A DNA stretch of 64,000 nt from Agaribacterium sp047638775 (GTDB lineage: Bacteria; Pseudomonadota; Gammaproteobacteria; Pseudomonadales; Cellvibrionaceae): positions 82,620 to 146,619 of the forward strand of contig JBLIMQ010000002.1 in the NCBI GenBank assembly GCA_047638775.1, read 5' to 3'. How positions within the stretch are numbered: position 1 is the first letter of the stretch; every line of letters starts with the position of its first letter. Of this stretch, positions 38,124 through 46,228 are shown piece by piece. The notes beneath the pieces were generated by a model. The model was not told the DNA's origin. It saw only the letters and a list, made by a program, of their open reading frames with translations, and made no database searches. The position numbers and the translations under genes were made by a program.

Positions 38124-38552
38124 ATGAAAGTATTTCTCAGAACCATAGCTTTACTCGCGCTAGTTTCTTGGCTCGGCGCATGCTCCAGCCTAAAATTCCC
38201 CGGGGTTTATCGTATCAAGATCACTCAGGGGAATTATCTTGAGAAAGAAATGGTGGATCAACTCGAAGTGGGCTTAACGCGCACGCAAGTGCGCTACGTC
38301 ATGGGCACGCCTTTGGTCGAGGACACGTTCACGCCAAATCGCTGGGATTATTATTTTCACGTTCGCCATGGAGATAAAGAACTCGCCGAGTACCATATGA
38401 CGATGCTATTTGACGGCGACCTTCTTACAGAGTGGAGCGGGAACTACGAGCCGTCCCGCAAAAACGCACTGGAACGTGAGCGTGAAGCGGTTGAAGAAGC
38501 CAAGAAAAAAGATGATGCCAAATTCAAGAAAAGCGAAGAGCAGCGTTTTTAG
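38124..38552 (+). CDS. bamE: Outer membrane assembly lipoprotein BamE (OmlA/SmpA)
   Basis: Small lipoprotein of the BAM complex that inserts outer-membrane proteins. It has a signal peptide with lipobox LGACSS (Cys about residue 20). The SmpA/OmlA core follows with VGLTRTQVRYVMGTPLVED and WDYYFHVRHGD, then a charged, helical C-terminal tail (EREREAVEEAKKKDDAKF). The fur-bamE divergent pair next to rnfH/ratA/smpB is standard gene order. Confidence 0.96.
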   Translation: MKVFLRTIALLALVSWLGACSSLKFPGVYRIKITQGNYLEKEMVDQLEVGLTRTQVRYVMGTPLVEDTFTPNRWDYYFHVRHGDKELAEYHMTMLFDGDLLTEWSGNYEPSRKNALEREREAVEEAKKKDDAKFKKSEEQRF

Positions 38553-38566
38553 CCTTGATTAAGCTA

Positions 38567-38587
38567 GAGCCTCTAATCTAGGGGCTC
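38567..38587. terminator. Hairpin between convergent bamE and rnfH
   Basis: GAGCCTCTA, loop ATC, TAGGGGCTC: a 9-bp stem (one G-T pair) 15 bases after the bamE stop, placed where both converging transcripts could end. The downstream T-run is poor. Confidence 0.55.
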
Positions 38588-38616
38588 GTTATTCGTTATC
38601 TCACGGTAACTTCTGC

Positions 38617-38937
38617 TTACCCTCTCCGTTTGGCTTTTTCTGCTCGCTTGCGGCGAACCTCTTTTGGGTCAGCAATTAGGCCCCTATATATCTCTACACG
38701 ATCACCCGCCTGTAATACATGCTCTTTTGCTGGCTTCATTCCTTTTGTACCCAAAGCTTGCCCAAACAAACCCATTTTGGCGCTTTGAACATCAAGGCCT
38801 GGGAAAAACCCCTCAATTTTCGATTTTATAACGGCATCAAAAGCTGTACTTCCGGGCTCAATGAGGACTTTAATGATCTTTTGCTTATCGGGCAAGGCAT
38901 AAGCGACTTCTACAGCTATAGGCTCAATATCGGTCAT
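38617..38937 (-). CDS. rnfH: RnfH family protein (ubiquitin-like fold)
   Basis: A small beta-grasp protein of unclear role that neighbours ratA in most gammaproteobacteria. The family pattern is VEVAYALPDKQKI near the start, then GLFGQALGTKGMKPAKEHVLQAGDRVEIYRGLIADPKEVRRKRAEKAK. The longer frame starts at 38949, but the ATG at 38937 (MTDIEPIAVEVAY) has GAGA upstream and fits the family length better. An unusual 11-bp tandem repeat separates it from ratA. Confidence 0.93.
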   Translation of the reverse strand: MTDIEPIAVEVAYALPDKQKIIKVLIEPGSTAFDAVIKSKIEGFFPGLDVQSAKMGLFGQALGTKGMKPAKEHVLQAGDRVEIYRGLIADPKEVRRKRAEKAKRRG

Positions 38938-38973
38938 GGTTTCTCTCATTTATCTATATCTAACTATATCTAA

Positions 38974-39064
38974 CTTTGGCTAAACTTTGGCTAAACTTTG
39001 GCTAAACTTTGGCTAAACTTTGGCTAAACTTTGGCTAAACTTTGGCTAAACTTTGGCTAAACTA
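38974..39064. repeat. 11-bp tandem repeat, about eight copies, between ratA and rnfH
   Basis: CTTTGGCTAAA is repeated without error about 8.3 times. The last partial copy overlaps the ratA stop codon (CTA at 39062-39064), so the array begins right where ratA coding ends and fills most of the spacer before rnfH. The expansion looks recent because copies are identical. Confidence 0.95.
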
Positions 39065-39499
39065 GCCTTCAGGGTATATACGCTTTGCCCTATCGCACAA
39101 CGCACTAACTTGGTCAGAGGCGTTTTTCTCAAAAAAAGCTGGCAGAGTTAGCGCGAGTATCGCATTGCTAAACTCTATCTCTATCCAAAATCGCACCTTA
39201 CAGGCCGTATCGGATAATGCATCAAAGCACCATTCGCTCTCAAGCGACTTAAATGGACCGCCTAATAAGCTCATACGCATTGAACTTGGCGGAGTCAAAA
39301 TATTACGGGTAGAAAATGATTGTCGCACACCCATTCGCTGAATATCTAAGCGTGCATCAAGACTCTCATCATGGCGCACCAGGATTTTTGCACCAACACA
39401 TCCGGGCATATATTCGGGGTACGATTCGATATCATTCACTAGCGCAAACATCTGCTTACAACTAAAGGGAACTAGTGCATTACGTTCTATGCGCGTCAA
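39062..39499 (-). CDS. ratA: RatA family toxin / START-like domain protein
   Basis: Coenzyme Q-binding (START-like) protein. The E. coli homologue RatA binds 50S subunits and blocks 70S formation, and family members relate to Coq10. The 145 residues open with IERNALVPFSCKQMFALVND and contain SYPEYMPGCVGAKIL and LGGPFKSLESEWCF, typical of the family. Beside smpB (divergent) and rnfH, as usual. The stop codon lies inside the first unit of the tandem array. Confidence 0.93.
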   Translation of the reverse strand: MTRIERNALVPFSCKQMFALVNDIESYPEYMPGCVGAKILVRHDESLDARLDIQRMGVRQSFSTRNILTPPSSMRMSLLGGPFKSLESEWCFDALSDTACKVRFWIEIEFSNAILALTLPAFFEKNASDQVSALCDRAKRIYPEG

Positions 39500-39638
39500 T
39501 AGCGAGCCTCATTCGAGTTTTTGGAAGCATCATTTTATCGAGTAACGTGAAACATTTCATGCAAAGAAAGGGTTTTCTCTTTGCAAGCATCAATTAAACC
39601 TGTCGCAATAGCGCGGAGAGCTACGTATAATCCCGCGC

Positions 39639-40121
39639 ATGGCTAAAAAAGGTAAGAACAAATCAAGCAGTAACACCATCGCGCTAAATCGAAGGGCTCG
39701 TTTCGACTTTCATATTGATGAAAAAATCGAAGCTGGTATCGAGCTTATGGGCTGGGAAGTTAAAAGTATCCGCAAAGGTAATGCGCAGCTAACAGAAAGC
39801 TACGTTATTATTCAGAACGACGAGGCGTGGATTTTGGGATGCCAAATCCAACCACTACCAACGGCATCAACGCACTTCGTAACCGAACCTACCCGTACGC
39901 GTAAGCTATTAATGCACCGCCGACAAATCGATAAAATCAAAGTGATGACGCAGCAAAAGGGTCACACCGTGGTAGCAACCGCGATGTACTGGAAGGCCCA
40001 TTTAATCAAGGTTGAAGTAGGCCTTGCGCGCGGCAAACAGCAACACGATAAGCGTCAAACGGAGAAAGAGCGCGATTGGAGCCGCGATAAACAACGAGTA
40101 CTTTCAACAAATAACCGTTAA
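39639..40121 (+). CDS. smpB: SsrA-binding protein SmpB
   Basis: Binds tmRNA and brings it to stalled ribosomes for trans-translation. The 160 residues have the oligonucleotide-binding core with ARFDFHIDEKIEAGIELMGWEVKSI and the basic C-terminal tail GKQQHDKRQTEKERDWSRDK. Its RNA partner ssrA is 7.3 kb downstream on the same strand; in many genomes it is closer. Confidence 0.98.
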   Translation: MAKKGKNKSSSNTIALNRRARFDFHIDEKIEAGIELMGWEVKSIRKGNAQLTESYVIIQNDEAWILGCQIQPLPTASTHFVTEPTRTRKLLMHRRQIDKIKVMTQQKGHTVVATAMYWKAHLIKVEVGLARGKQQHDKRQTEKERDWSRDKQRVLSTNNR

Positions 40122-40415
40122 TTCGATACCCGTGCTCTCAATGAGGTCACGTTAACAGGCTAGCTCTAAGAATAATAAGCCACGATACATTGTGGCAATA
40201 ATCCTGCTCTGTTAAAAACATAGCTAAAACCTAGGGTGAAAACCTTAGGTAAAACATGTGTAAATACGTAACACGTTCACTACTGTTACGACCAAGACTA
40301 AAGATAAACATATAAAAAAAAGGTTCAAACCTTTACCGAGTCAACATAGCGCTTAACCACATGCTTGGCACCCAGCAAAACTTAAAACCTACGCTGCACG
40401 GAACCTAACTTCTCT

Positions 40416-41966
40416 ATGAAAACCCTAGCCCTTAAAGCCCTATTATGTATATCTATTGCCTTGGCCGCTAATTTTGCCGCGGCTGAATCACTTAGCTTTA
40501 GCGAATGCTTAAGTTCTGACAGCTACGGGGTTGACCAATGCATGGACCAAGTAATTGCGCCCGTAACAAGCGCGATTAGCGATGTAGTCTTCTACGAAAT
40601 ACCAATAACAGAAGAGTTCGGCATCAAATGGATTGTGGTTTGGCTTGCGCTTGGTGCACTATTTTTTACGTTCTACTTAGGCTTTGTCCCTATTTGGGGC
40701 TTTAAACACGCTATCGATCTTGTGCGCGGAAAGTATGACGACAAAGATCACCCTGGTGAAGTGACGCACTTTCAAGCGCTAACCGCCGCACTTTCGGGCA
40801 CTGTCGGCCTAGGAAACATCGCGGGTGTCGCCATAGCCATTACTATTGGCGGGCCTGGCGCCACATTTTGGATGATTTTGGCCGGCTTTTTGGGTATGAG
40901 TTCCAAGTTCGCTGAATGTACCTTAGGTGTTAAATACCGAATATTTCGCGCTGACGGCAGCGTATCGGGCGGGCCAAAATATTACTTAACGGCCGGCCTT
41001 GCCGAAAAAGGTTTCCCTGCTCTTGGTCGGATATTGGCGGTGTTTTTTGCTATTTGTTGTATTGGCGGCTCTTTGGGCGGCGGCAATATGTTTCAGGCCA
41101 ACCAAGCTTTTGAAATGACCGTTTCAGCTACGGGCGGTGACGCCAGCATACTGAATGGCAAAGGTTGGCTGTTTGGTGGCGTCATTGCGATAATCGTTGC
41201 GACTGTCATTATCGGCGGTATCAAGAGTATCGCCCGCGTCACCTCCAAACTCGTACCTTTTATGGCGACAATATATGTTGTCACGGCGCTGGCCATTATT
41301 TTTGGTAATCTCACTCAAATCCCGTCTGCTTTCATGGCTATCATCAACGGGGCCATAAGCCCTGAAGGTGTTGTTGGTGGCGCTATTGGCGCGATGATTC
41401 AGGGATTCCAACGCGCAGCCTTTTCGAACGAAGCCGGCATTGGCTCAGCCTCTATTGCCCACTCCGCTGTTAAAACTAACGAGCCAGCTACAGAGGGCTT
41501 TGTTGCTTTACTTGAGCCTTTTATCGATACCGTTGTAATTTGCACTATGACCGCATTAGTCATTATCATCACTGGTAATCACACCGGCAATGATGTGGGG
41601 CTTACCGGCGTTGCGTTAACCTCTGCGGCCTTCAGCAGTGTGTTCCCATGGTTTGAATTTATTCTAGCCGGCGCAGTAATACTCTTTGCAATCTCTACGA
41701 TGTTATCGTGGTCGTACTATGGATCTATAAGCTGGGCCTTCTTATTCGGTCATTCCAAAACCGCAAGCTATAGCTACAAGATCATATTCTGTTTGGCAAT
41801 CGTACTAGGTGCGATGGCGAGCTTAAACAACGTGATGAGCTTTTCAGACTCATCAATATTTGCGATGAGTCTTGCGAATTTAATCGGCTTGTACTTTTTA
41901 GCGCCGGATGTAAAAGCCGAAGTACGTGGTTATATGCAACGGCTAAGTCAAAAACAAAAATCGTAA
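40416..41966 (+). CDS. Sodium:alanine/glycine symporter family (AgcS/AlsT) protein
   Basis: Inner-membrane carrier expected to take up alanine or glycine with Na+. The 516 residues carry an N-terminal signal-like segment (ALLCISIALAANFAAAE) and about ten further hydrophobic helices. Family signatures include HFQALTAALSGTVGLGNIAGVA and GFQRAAFSNEAGIGSASIAHSA. It stands alone with its own hairpin downstream. Confidence 0.93.
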   Translation: MKTLALKALLCISIALAANFAAAESLSFSECLSSDSYGVDQCMDQVIAPVTSAISDVVFYEIPITEEFGIKWIVVWLALGALFFTFYLGFVPIWGFKHAIDLVRGKYDDKDHPGEVTHFQALTAALSGTVGLGNIAGVAIAITIGGPGATFWMILAGFLGMSSKFAECTLGVKYRIFRADGSVSGGPKYYLTAGLAEKGFPALGRILAVFFAICCIGGSLGGGNMFQANQAFEMTVSATGGDASILNGKGWLFGGVIAIIVATVIIGGIKSIARVTSKLVPFMATIYVVTALAIIFGNLTQIPSAFMAIINGAISPEGVVGGAIGAMIQGFQRAAFSNEAGIGSASIAHSAVKTNEPATEGFVALLEPFIDTVVICTMTALVIIITGNHTGNDVGLTGVALTSAAFSSVFPWFEFILAGAVILFAISTMLSWSYYGSISWAFLFGHSKTASYSYKIIFCLAIVLGAMASLNNVMSFSDSSIFAMSLANLIGLYFLAPDVKAEVRGYMQRLSQKQKS

Positions 41967-41980
41967 GTAACATTCAAATA

Positions 41981-42004
41981 CGACCCCAGACTATTCTGGG
42001 GTCG
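41981..42004 (+). terminator. Hairpin after the symporter gene
   Basis: CGACCCCAGA, loop CTAT, TCTGGGGTCG: a perfect 10-bp stem 14 bases after the stop. It lacks a good T-run, so it may be an RNA 3'-end stabiliser as much as a terminator. Confidence 0.65.
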
Positions 42005-42091
42005 TCGCCCACCACTCTCGCAACACCCCTCTGCATTGCCCTGACTTCCTGGTAAGAATATAAAACACATAAACTAAAGGCCATTCACTTT

Positions 42092-42220
42092 ATTGTTCTA
42101 TTGTTCTATTGTTCTATTGTTCTATTGTTCTATTGTTCTATTGTTCTATTGTTCTATTGTTCTATTGTTCTATTGTTCTATTGTTCTATTGTTCTATTGT
42201 TCTATTGTTCTATTGTTCTA
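42092..42220. repeat. 8-bp microsatellite, about 16 copies
   Basis: ATTGTTCT repeated about 16 times with no errors, in the spacer downstream of the symporter. Not a CRISPR: there are no spacers. An 8-bp unit in non-coding DNA would vary in copy number by slippage. Confidence 0.97.
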
Positions 42221-42392
42221 AGGTGTTTAACAGCCCGCCGCGTGCTTTAGTGCTGCCTGTTTAAATTCTGTTGCTTTAACTTTTCTGGGGTATCCACTTG
42301 CACCGTGCCGTACAAACCTCGTCGTAAATACAGATGGGATGGTTGTTGCATGACTATGTTAAATTGGTCTAAGTTAAATTGGTCTAAGTTCA

Positions 42393-42473
42393 GTCGGCCT
42401 AAAGGCCGACCTACAAGGGTGAGGACGTGGTACTAGTTCCCAAATTAGGCTGTAGGTCGGGCTTCAGCCCGAC
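42393..42473. repeat. REP-like palindrome pair (REPIN-like)
   Basis: 42393-42410 is GTCGGCCTAAAGGCCGAC and 42456-42473 is GTCGGGCTTCAGCCCGAC. Each is followed or preceded by CCTACA / TGTAGG, so the two hairpins face each other. This is the layout of paired REP sequences mobilised by RAYT transposases. No RAYT gene is in the window. Confidence 0.7.
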
Positions 42474-42981
42474 AATCACTAAACTCATTGAGCTTCATAT
42501 TTTAGAGTCAAAAATCTAAACCCTAAATATCTCCAAAGCTACCCTTAGTGCTGCTTGAGCTTCCGCCTATGTACTTCGCTCATGGACAGATCATTTATAG
42601 GCTCAACGTGTTTATGCCGTCCATGCAGAATCAAACCGTAAGCATTCTTAATGAGTGTTTATAGAGCTACATTGGTCGCTTAATTATTGATGCGCTTCGA
42701 ACTTGAATCCAGGAAAGTTATCGGGAACACAATTGAAATTACGATGCGTATCGATTTCATAGTAAAGGGTGGAATATCCAGATTAATGATGTTTGCTGTA
42801 ATGAACAAACAATTCCCTTGCATCACTCGAAACTTATTGAATTCTAACGCAGAGTTGAACCTCAATCAGAGTTGAACCTCAATCAGAGCTCATGTGCAGC
42901 AGCTTATAGCTCTATCTATATTAAGAGAATGAAATAACACATGCGAGCCAACAAGTTTAATATTGTCGATTCGAATAACGG
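42474..42981. other. Non-coding stretch, nothing convincing
   Basis: Short open frames only, with no family recognised. There is a small direct duplication near 42852-42888 (GAGTTGAACCTCAATCA twice). The sequence just before the REP pair (42221-42360) also holds nothing that can be assigned. Confidence 0.6.
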
Positions 42982-43393
42982 TCAATACGCTTTGGCTTTC
43001 ATAACCTGTGCAACTATACGATAAGTTTCCACCCATGCTTGCCGTAGCTCCGGTGTCCAAGCGTCACCTAAACCTGTTTTAAGCGCGAATAACAATGCAT
43101 TACCTACCGTTGTATAGTCGTTCGCCCTAACGCCATAAGACAAATGCTGCGTAGCAATCTTTTCCAACACCGGCACCAAAGAACTCCAAGTCATCCAATC
43201 CTTTTATTGCTACGGTTAAGGTAGTCATAAGCTTTCGCCCCTGACTTTTCATATCCCCCTTGAACATGGGTCTAAGAGCTGGGTCAAACTAAAATAATTT
43301 TGCGTAGAATATTTCGGCCGCGGCATCAGCAATAGGTTCGACTTTCGCAAAACTTCCTTGCACCAGTTATTTTTATCTTGCAGTAATAGACAT
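42982..43393 (-). pseudogene. Decayed single-domain globin gene
   Basis: Minus strand. ATG at 43391-43393 gives MSITAR, then two in-frame TAA codons. The frame continues as LVQGSFAKVEPIADAAAEI and FYAKLF, typical of the N-terminal half of bacterial haemoglobins. A shift near 43285 moves to LRPMFKGDMKSQGRKLM, and another near 43195 moves to LVPVLEKIATQHLSYGV...YTTVGNALLFALKTGLGDAW and the end at 42982. Joined, this is one full-length globin (about 137 codons) broken by two stops and two frameshifts. Only the last piece (70 codons) is open. The reading order and the Tyr/His-rich motifs make the assignment firm; loss of function is inferred from the number of lesions. Confidence 0.85.
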
Positions 43394-43771
43394 TTATTTC
43401 ACCAACTCAATCCATTCAATCCACTAAAACTCAAACCCTATAGGGCTTAAACTCAATGATTTATAACCGTTCATGCTAACGATCGGTCCAATGTATAGAA
43501 AACACTATAAGTACTCACACCAACTATTCATTGAGTGTAGTTAAGCATTCCCACTATGCGACTATTGGGTAATACAAATATCTAATAAAAAAGCAAAGCC
43601 CATGGGCATTCTGAATACATTAAATCTAATCAAGAAGAAACAACTCAAATCGGCGAAATTTCCGCAAACTCATCTATACTCAAATAGTTAGGCATAAAAC
43701 CGTACGCTTACTCATGCCACGGCACAATAAATGGCACAACACGATACGACGGAGGCCGTATGTATTAGCGA
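43394..43771. other. Upstream region of the hybrid kinase gene
   Basis: No gene is seen. Just before the kinase, GGAGG at 43750-43754 precedes an ATG at 43759 that reads only ATG-TAT-TAG, a two-codon frame, 13 bases before the annotated kinase ATG. A strong ribosome site spent on a two-codon frame is odd and may couple or dampen kinase translation. Confidence 0.45.
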
Positions 43772-46228
43772 ATGAGCTGTTATCACGCACGACAAAACAC
43801 AACCCTCAACGTCCACCAGCTTAAACGTATCGACTACATGAATGAATCTCAACATCAAACTGAGCCCCCCCCGAACGAGCACACACTAACCGCCGCTCTA
43901 GTTGCGAAAGAACGCGAGCTAGAAGAAACAAAAAAACACTACCGTCTTCTTAGCGAAAAGTTCGACTATCTTCTACGTGAACGAACAGAAGAGTTAGAAC
44001 AGGCGCGCGATGCCGCCTTAGCCAGCGCCAAGACAAAGTCATATTTTTTGGCGAATATCAGCCATGAAGTGCGCACGCCAATGAATGGAATTTTAGGCAT
44101 GCTACAAGCATTAAAGTTATACCCCAATGAAGAGCACCGTGAAACACTGATCAATGCGGCACTTAATTCAGGTGATCAATTAGTTAAAGTAATCAGTAAT
44201 TTACTCGAATTTTCTCGTATAGAGTCACAAGGAATACAACTCAAAAACACGGAATTTGATTTATCCGAAACTCTTAAGAATACAGTCTATGAGTCACGAA
44301 GTAATGCATTGGCGAAAGGTTTAGATCTGATATTGGATCTAGACCCAAATTTACCGACAAGCTCGCACGGAGATCCCGCAAAACTATCACTTGTCGTTGA
44401 CAATTTAATTGAAAATGCCATTAAATTCACAACAGCTGGATCTGTAATATTACACGCTAAAAACAGTGGCCATCATGCTGTAGAAATATCGATCCAAGAT
44501 TCTGGAATTGGTATTAGCCAAGACAAACTACAAGACATTTTCAAAGCTTTTGATCAAGCTGACAATTCAAGTACCCGTCAATACGGTGGTGCGGGTCTAG
44601 GCTTAAGCATCTGCGCGACAATAATCGATGCGTTTGAATCAAAAATAAATATTGTTAGCGAGTATCAAGAAGGATCTACATTTAGCTTTATACTACCTCA
44701 AGCCAATATAAACACAACCGAAACTGAATTTATTAAAGCCCCAGCCTCCCCCTTACTAGATGCGCACTATTTTTACATCGGAAAAAACAAACAATGCGCA
44801 CTAACCATAAATAAATTCCTTAACTGTTACGACTTAAAGTTTGAAGATTACTTTGATTCGATTAGCGAGTTCGAAGCTGAAGAATATGAAGACGAAGTAT
44901 TGAGCCTATTATTTTTCGACGATTCAAAACCAGAAGAAACAGCCATCAACGATCTAAAATATTTAAAAAACACAACAAAAAAATTAATAGTACTGGGCCT
45001 ATGTAACGACCCGAGCGAAACAGGAAAACATTTCGACCACATACTAAATCGTCCATTTTATTTCCGGGACTTCCTTGATATTTGCAACCGACACAAATCG
45101 GACAAAGCAACAATTCCTGAAGAAAAAGAAATTCAATTTAGTTCTATTAAAACACTAGCGGTTGATGATAACCCCATGAATCTTGAAGTATTAAAAGAAT
45201 TACTTGGCGAGTACGATTTTGATATCGAGACGGCAGGCAGTGGTGAAAAGGCCATCGAGCAGGCACAGCAAACCCAGTACGACCTCATCCTAATGGACAT
45301 ACAAATGCCGGGTATGGATGGGCTAACGGCCACGAAAGAAATTAGAAAAATAAATAACCATTACGCCAAAATTCCAATAATCGCTGTGACAGCGCATGCT
45401 TTTTCCGAAGACCGAGGAATTAGCTTAAATTCCAGTATGGACGAACACATTACAAAACCCATTGACCTAACGAGCTGCATAGAAACGATCACCAAAGTTC
45501 TACAATTCAAACTTAGCAATGTAAGTATTCACGAAAAGACAGAACATCCAAGCCATAACAGCGACGATAACAATTGGAATTCGATGATATCGAAAGATAG
45601 GTCGAAAACCGAATTTATCCCTCCGAATATATCTGGCTTTGATCTACAAGCCGCACTCGATCGTTTACGTGGAAAGTGGGATCTACTGCAATCTCTAATC
45701 ATCTCGTTTTGTAACGCTAACCTTGATGCCTATACACGTATGACAAATTTTATTGATAGCGACAATCATGAAGAAGCCCAACGTTTAGCGCATCAACTAA
45801 AAGGATCCGGCGCAAATCTTGGCGCAGTTGAGCTTTCTCAAATATCAGCAAAGATTGAAAATGGCTATAAGAATGGGAACCATGCCAATACTGAGCATTT
45901 AATGGAGCTCAAATTAGCAATCGAAAACATTCATCGTGCAAAAGAAATTTTGGGAAAATTAGAAAAAAATATCGACAAACCGTCTAACACAAAAACAATA
46001 CAGAAGCTGGACGACACCAAGGTCAAGTCCTTACTTCAGAATATATCTAGCAACCTTCATAGCGATCTTGCGGTAGTACAAACGCTTCTTGACACGTTAA
46101 AAATTGAAAGTGAAAACACGCCACATCAACAGATTATCACTTGCTTATGTGACCACTTTAATCGACTTCAATTGAGTGAAATAGAAAAAACCATAACCAC
46201 CTACTTAGATACTGGAGAATTCACGTGA
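43772..46228 (+). CDS. Cytosolic hybrid sensor histidine kinase (HisKA-HATPase-REC-Hpt)
   Basis: The 818 residues have no membrane segment or known sensor domain. An N-terminal coiled coil (KERELEETKKHYRLLSEK, to about residue 85) leads to HisKA with the phosphorylated His in FLANISHEVRTPMNGILGM (about residue 95). HATPase follows with DNLIENAIKF, DSGIGIS and GGAGLGLSI. A receiver domain starts near residue 461 (TLAVDDNPMNLEVL, acceptor Asp in LILMDIQMPGMDG). A C-terminal Hpt domain has RLAHQLKGSGANLG (about 671). It is a full phosphorelay in one protein. A second ATG at 43838 (MNESQHQ) is a possible start. Its stop overlaps the start of the next gene, so the two act together. The signal is unknown. 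Confidence 0.94.
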   Translation: MSCYHARQNTTLNVHQLKRIDYMNESQHQTEPPPNEHTLTAALVAKERELEETKKHYRLLSEKFDYLLRERTEELEQARDAALASAKTKSYFLANISHEVRTPMNGILGMLQALKLYPNEEHRETLINAALNSGDQLVKVISNLLEFSRIESQGIQLKNTEFDLSETLKNTVYESRSNALAKGLDLILDLDPNLPTSSHGDPAKLSLVVDNLIENAIKFTTAGSVILHAKNSGHHAVEISIQDSGIGISQDKLQDIFKAFDQADNSSTRQYGGAGLGLSICATIIDAFESKINIVSEYQEGSTFSFILPQANINTTETEFIKAPASPLLDAHYFYIGKNKQCALTINKFLNCYDLKFEDYFDSISEFEAEEYEDEVLSLLFFDDSKPEETAINDLKYLKNTTKKLIVLGLCNDPSETGKHFDHILNRPFYFRDFLDICNRHKSDKATIPEEKEIQFSSIKTLAVDDNPMNLEVLKELLGEYDFDIETAGSGEKAIEQAQQTQYDLILMDIQMPGMDGLTATKEIRKINNHYAKIPIIAVTAHAFSEDRGISLNSSMDEHITKPIDLTSCIETITKVLQFKLSNVSIHEKTEHPSHNSDDNNWNSMISKDRSKTEFIPPNISGFDLQAALDRLRGKWDLLQSLIISFCNANLDAYTRMTNFIDSDNHEEAQRLAHQLKGSGANLGAVELSQISAKIENGYKNGNHANTEHLMELKLAIENIHRAKEILGKLEKNIDKPSNTKTIQKLDDTKVKSLLQNISSNLHSDLAVVQTLLDTLKIESENTPHQQIITCLCDHFNRLQLSEIEKTITTYLDTGEFT

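Noticed and set aside
42092..42220. CRISPR-like array
   Set aside because: Direct 8-bp repeats with no spacers and no cas genes; a microsatellite.
42230..42350. Minus-strand MQQPSHLYLRRGLYG as an integrase N terminus
   Set aside because: Only a short vague likeness to tyrosine-recombinase starts and it ends after about 35 codons; not enough to call.
42687..42875. 62-codon plus-strand frame before the globin remnant
   Set aside because: Not protein-like, ends in a direct duplication, no ribosome site.
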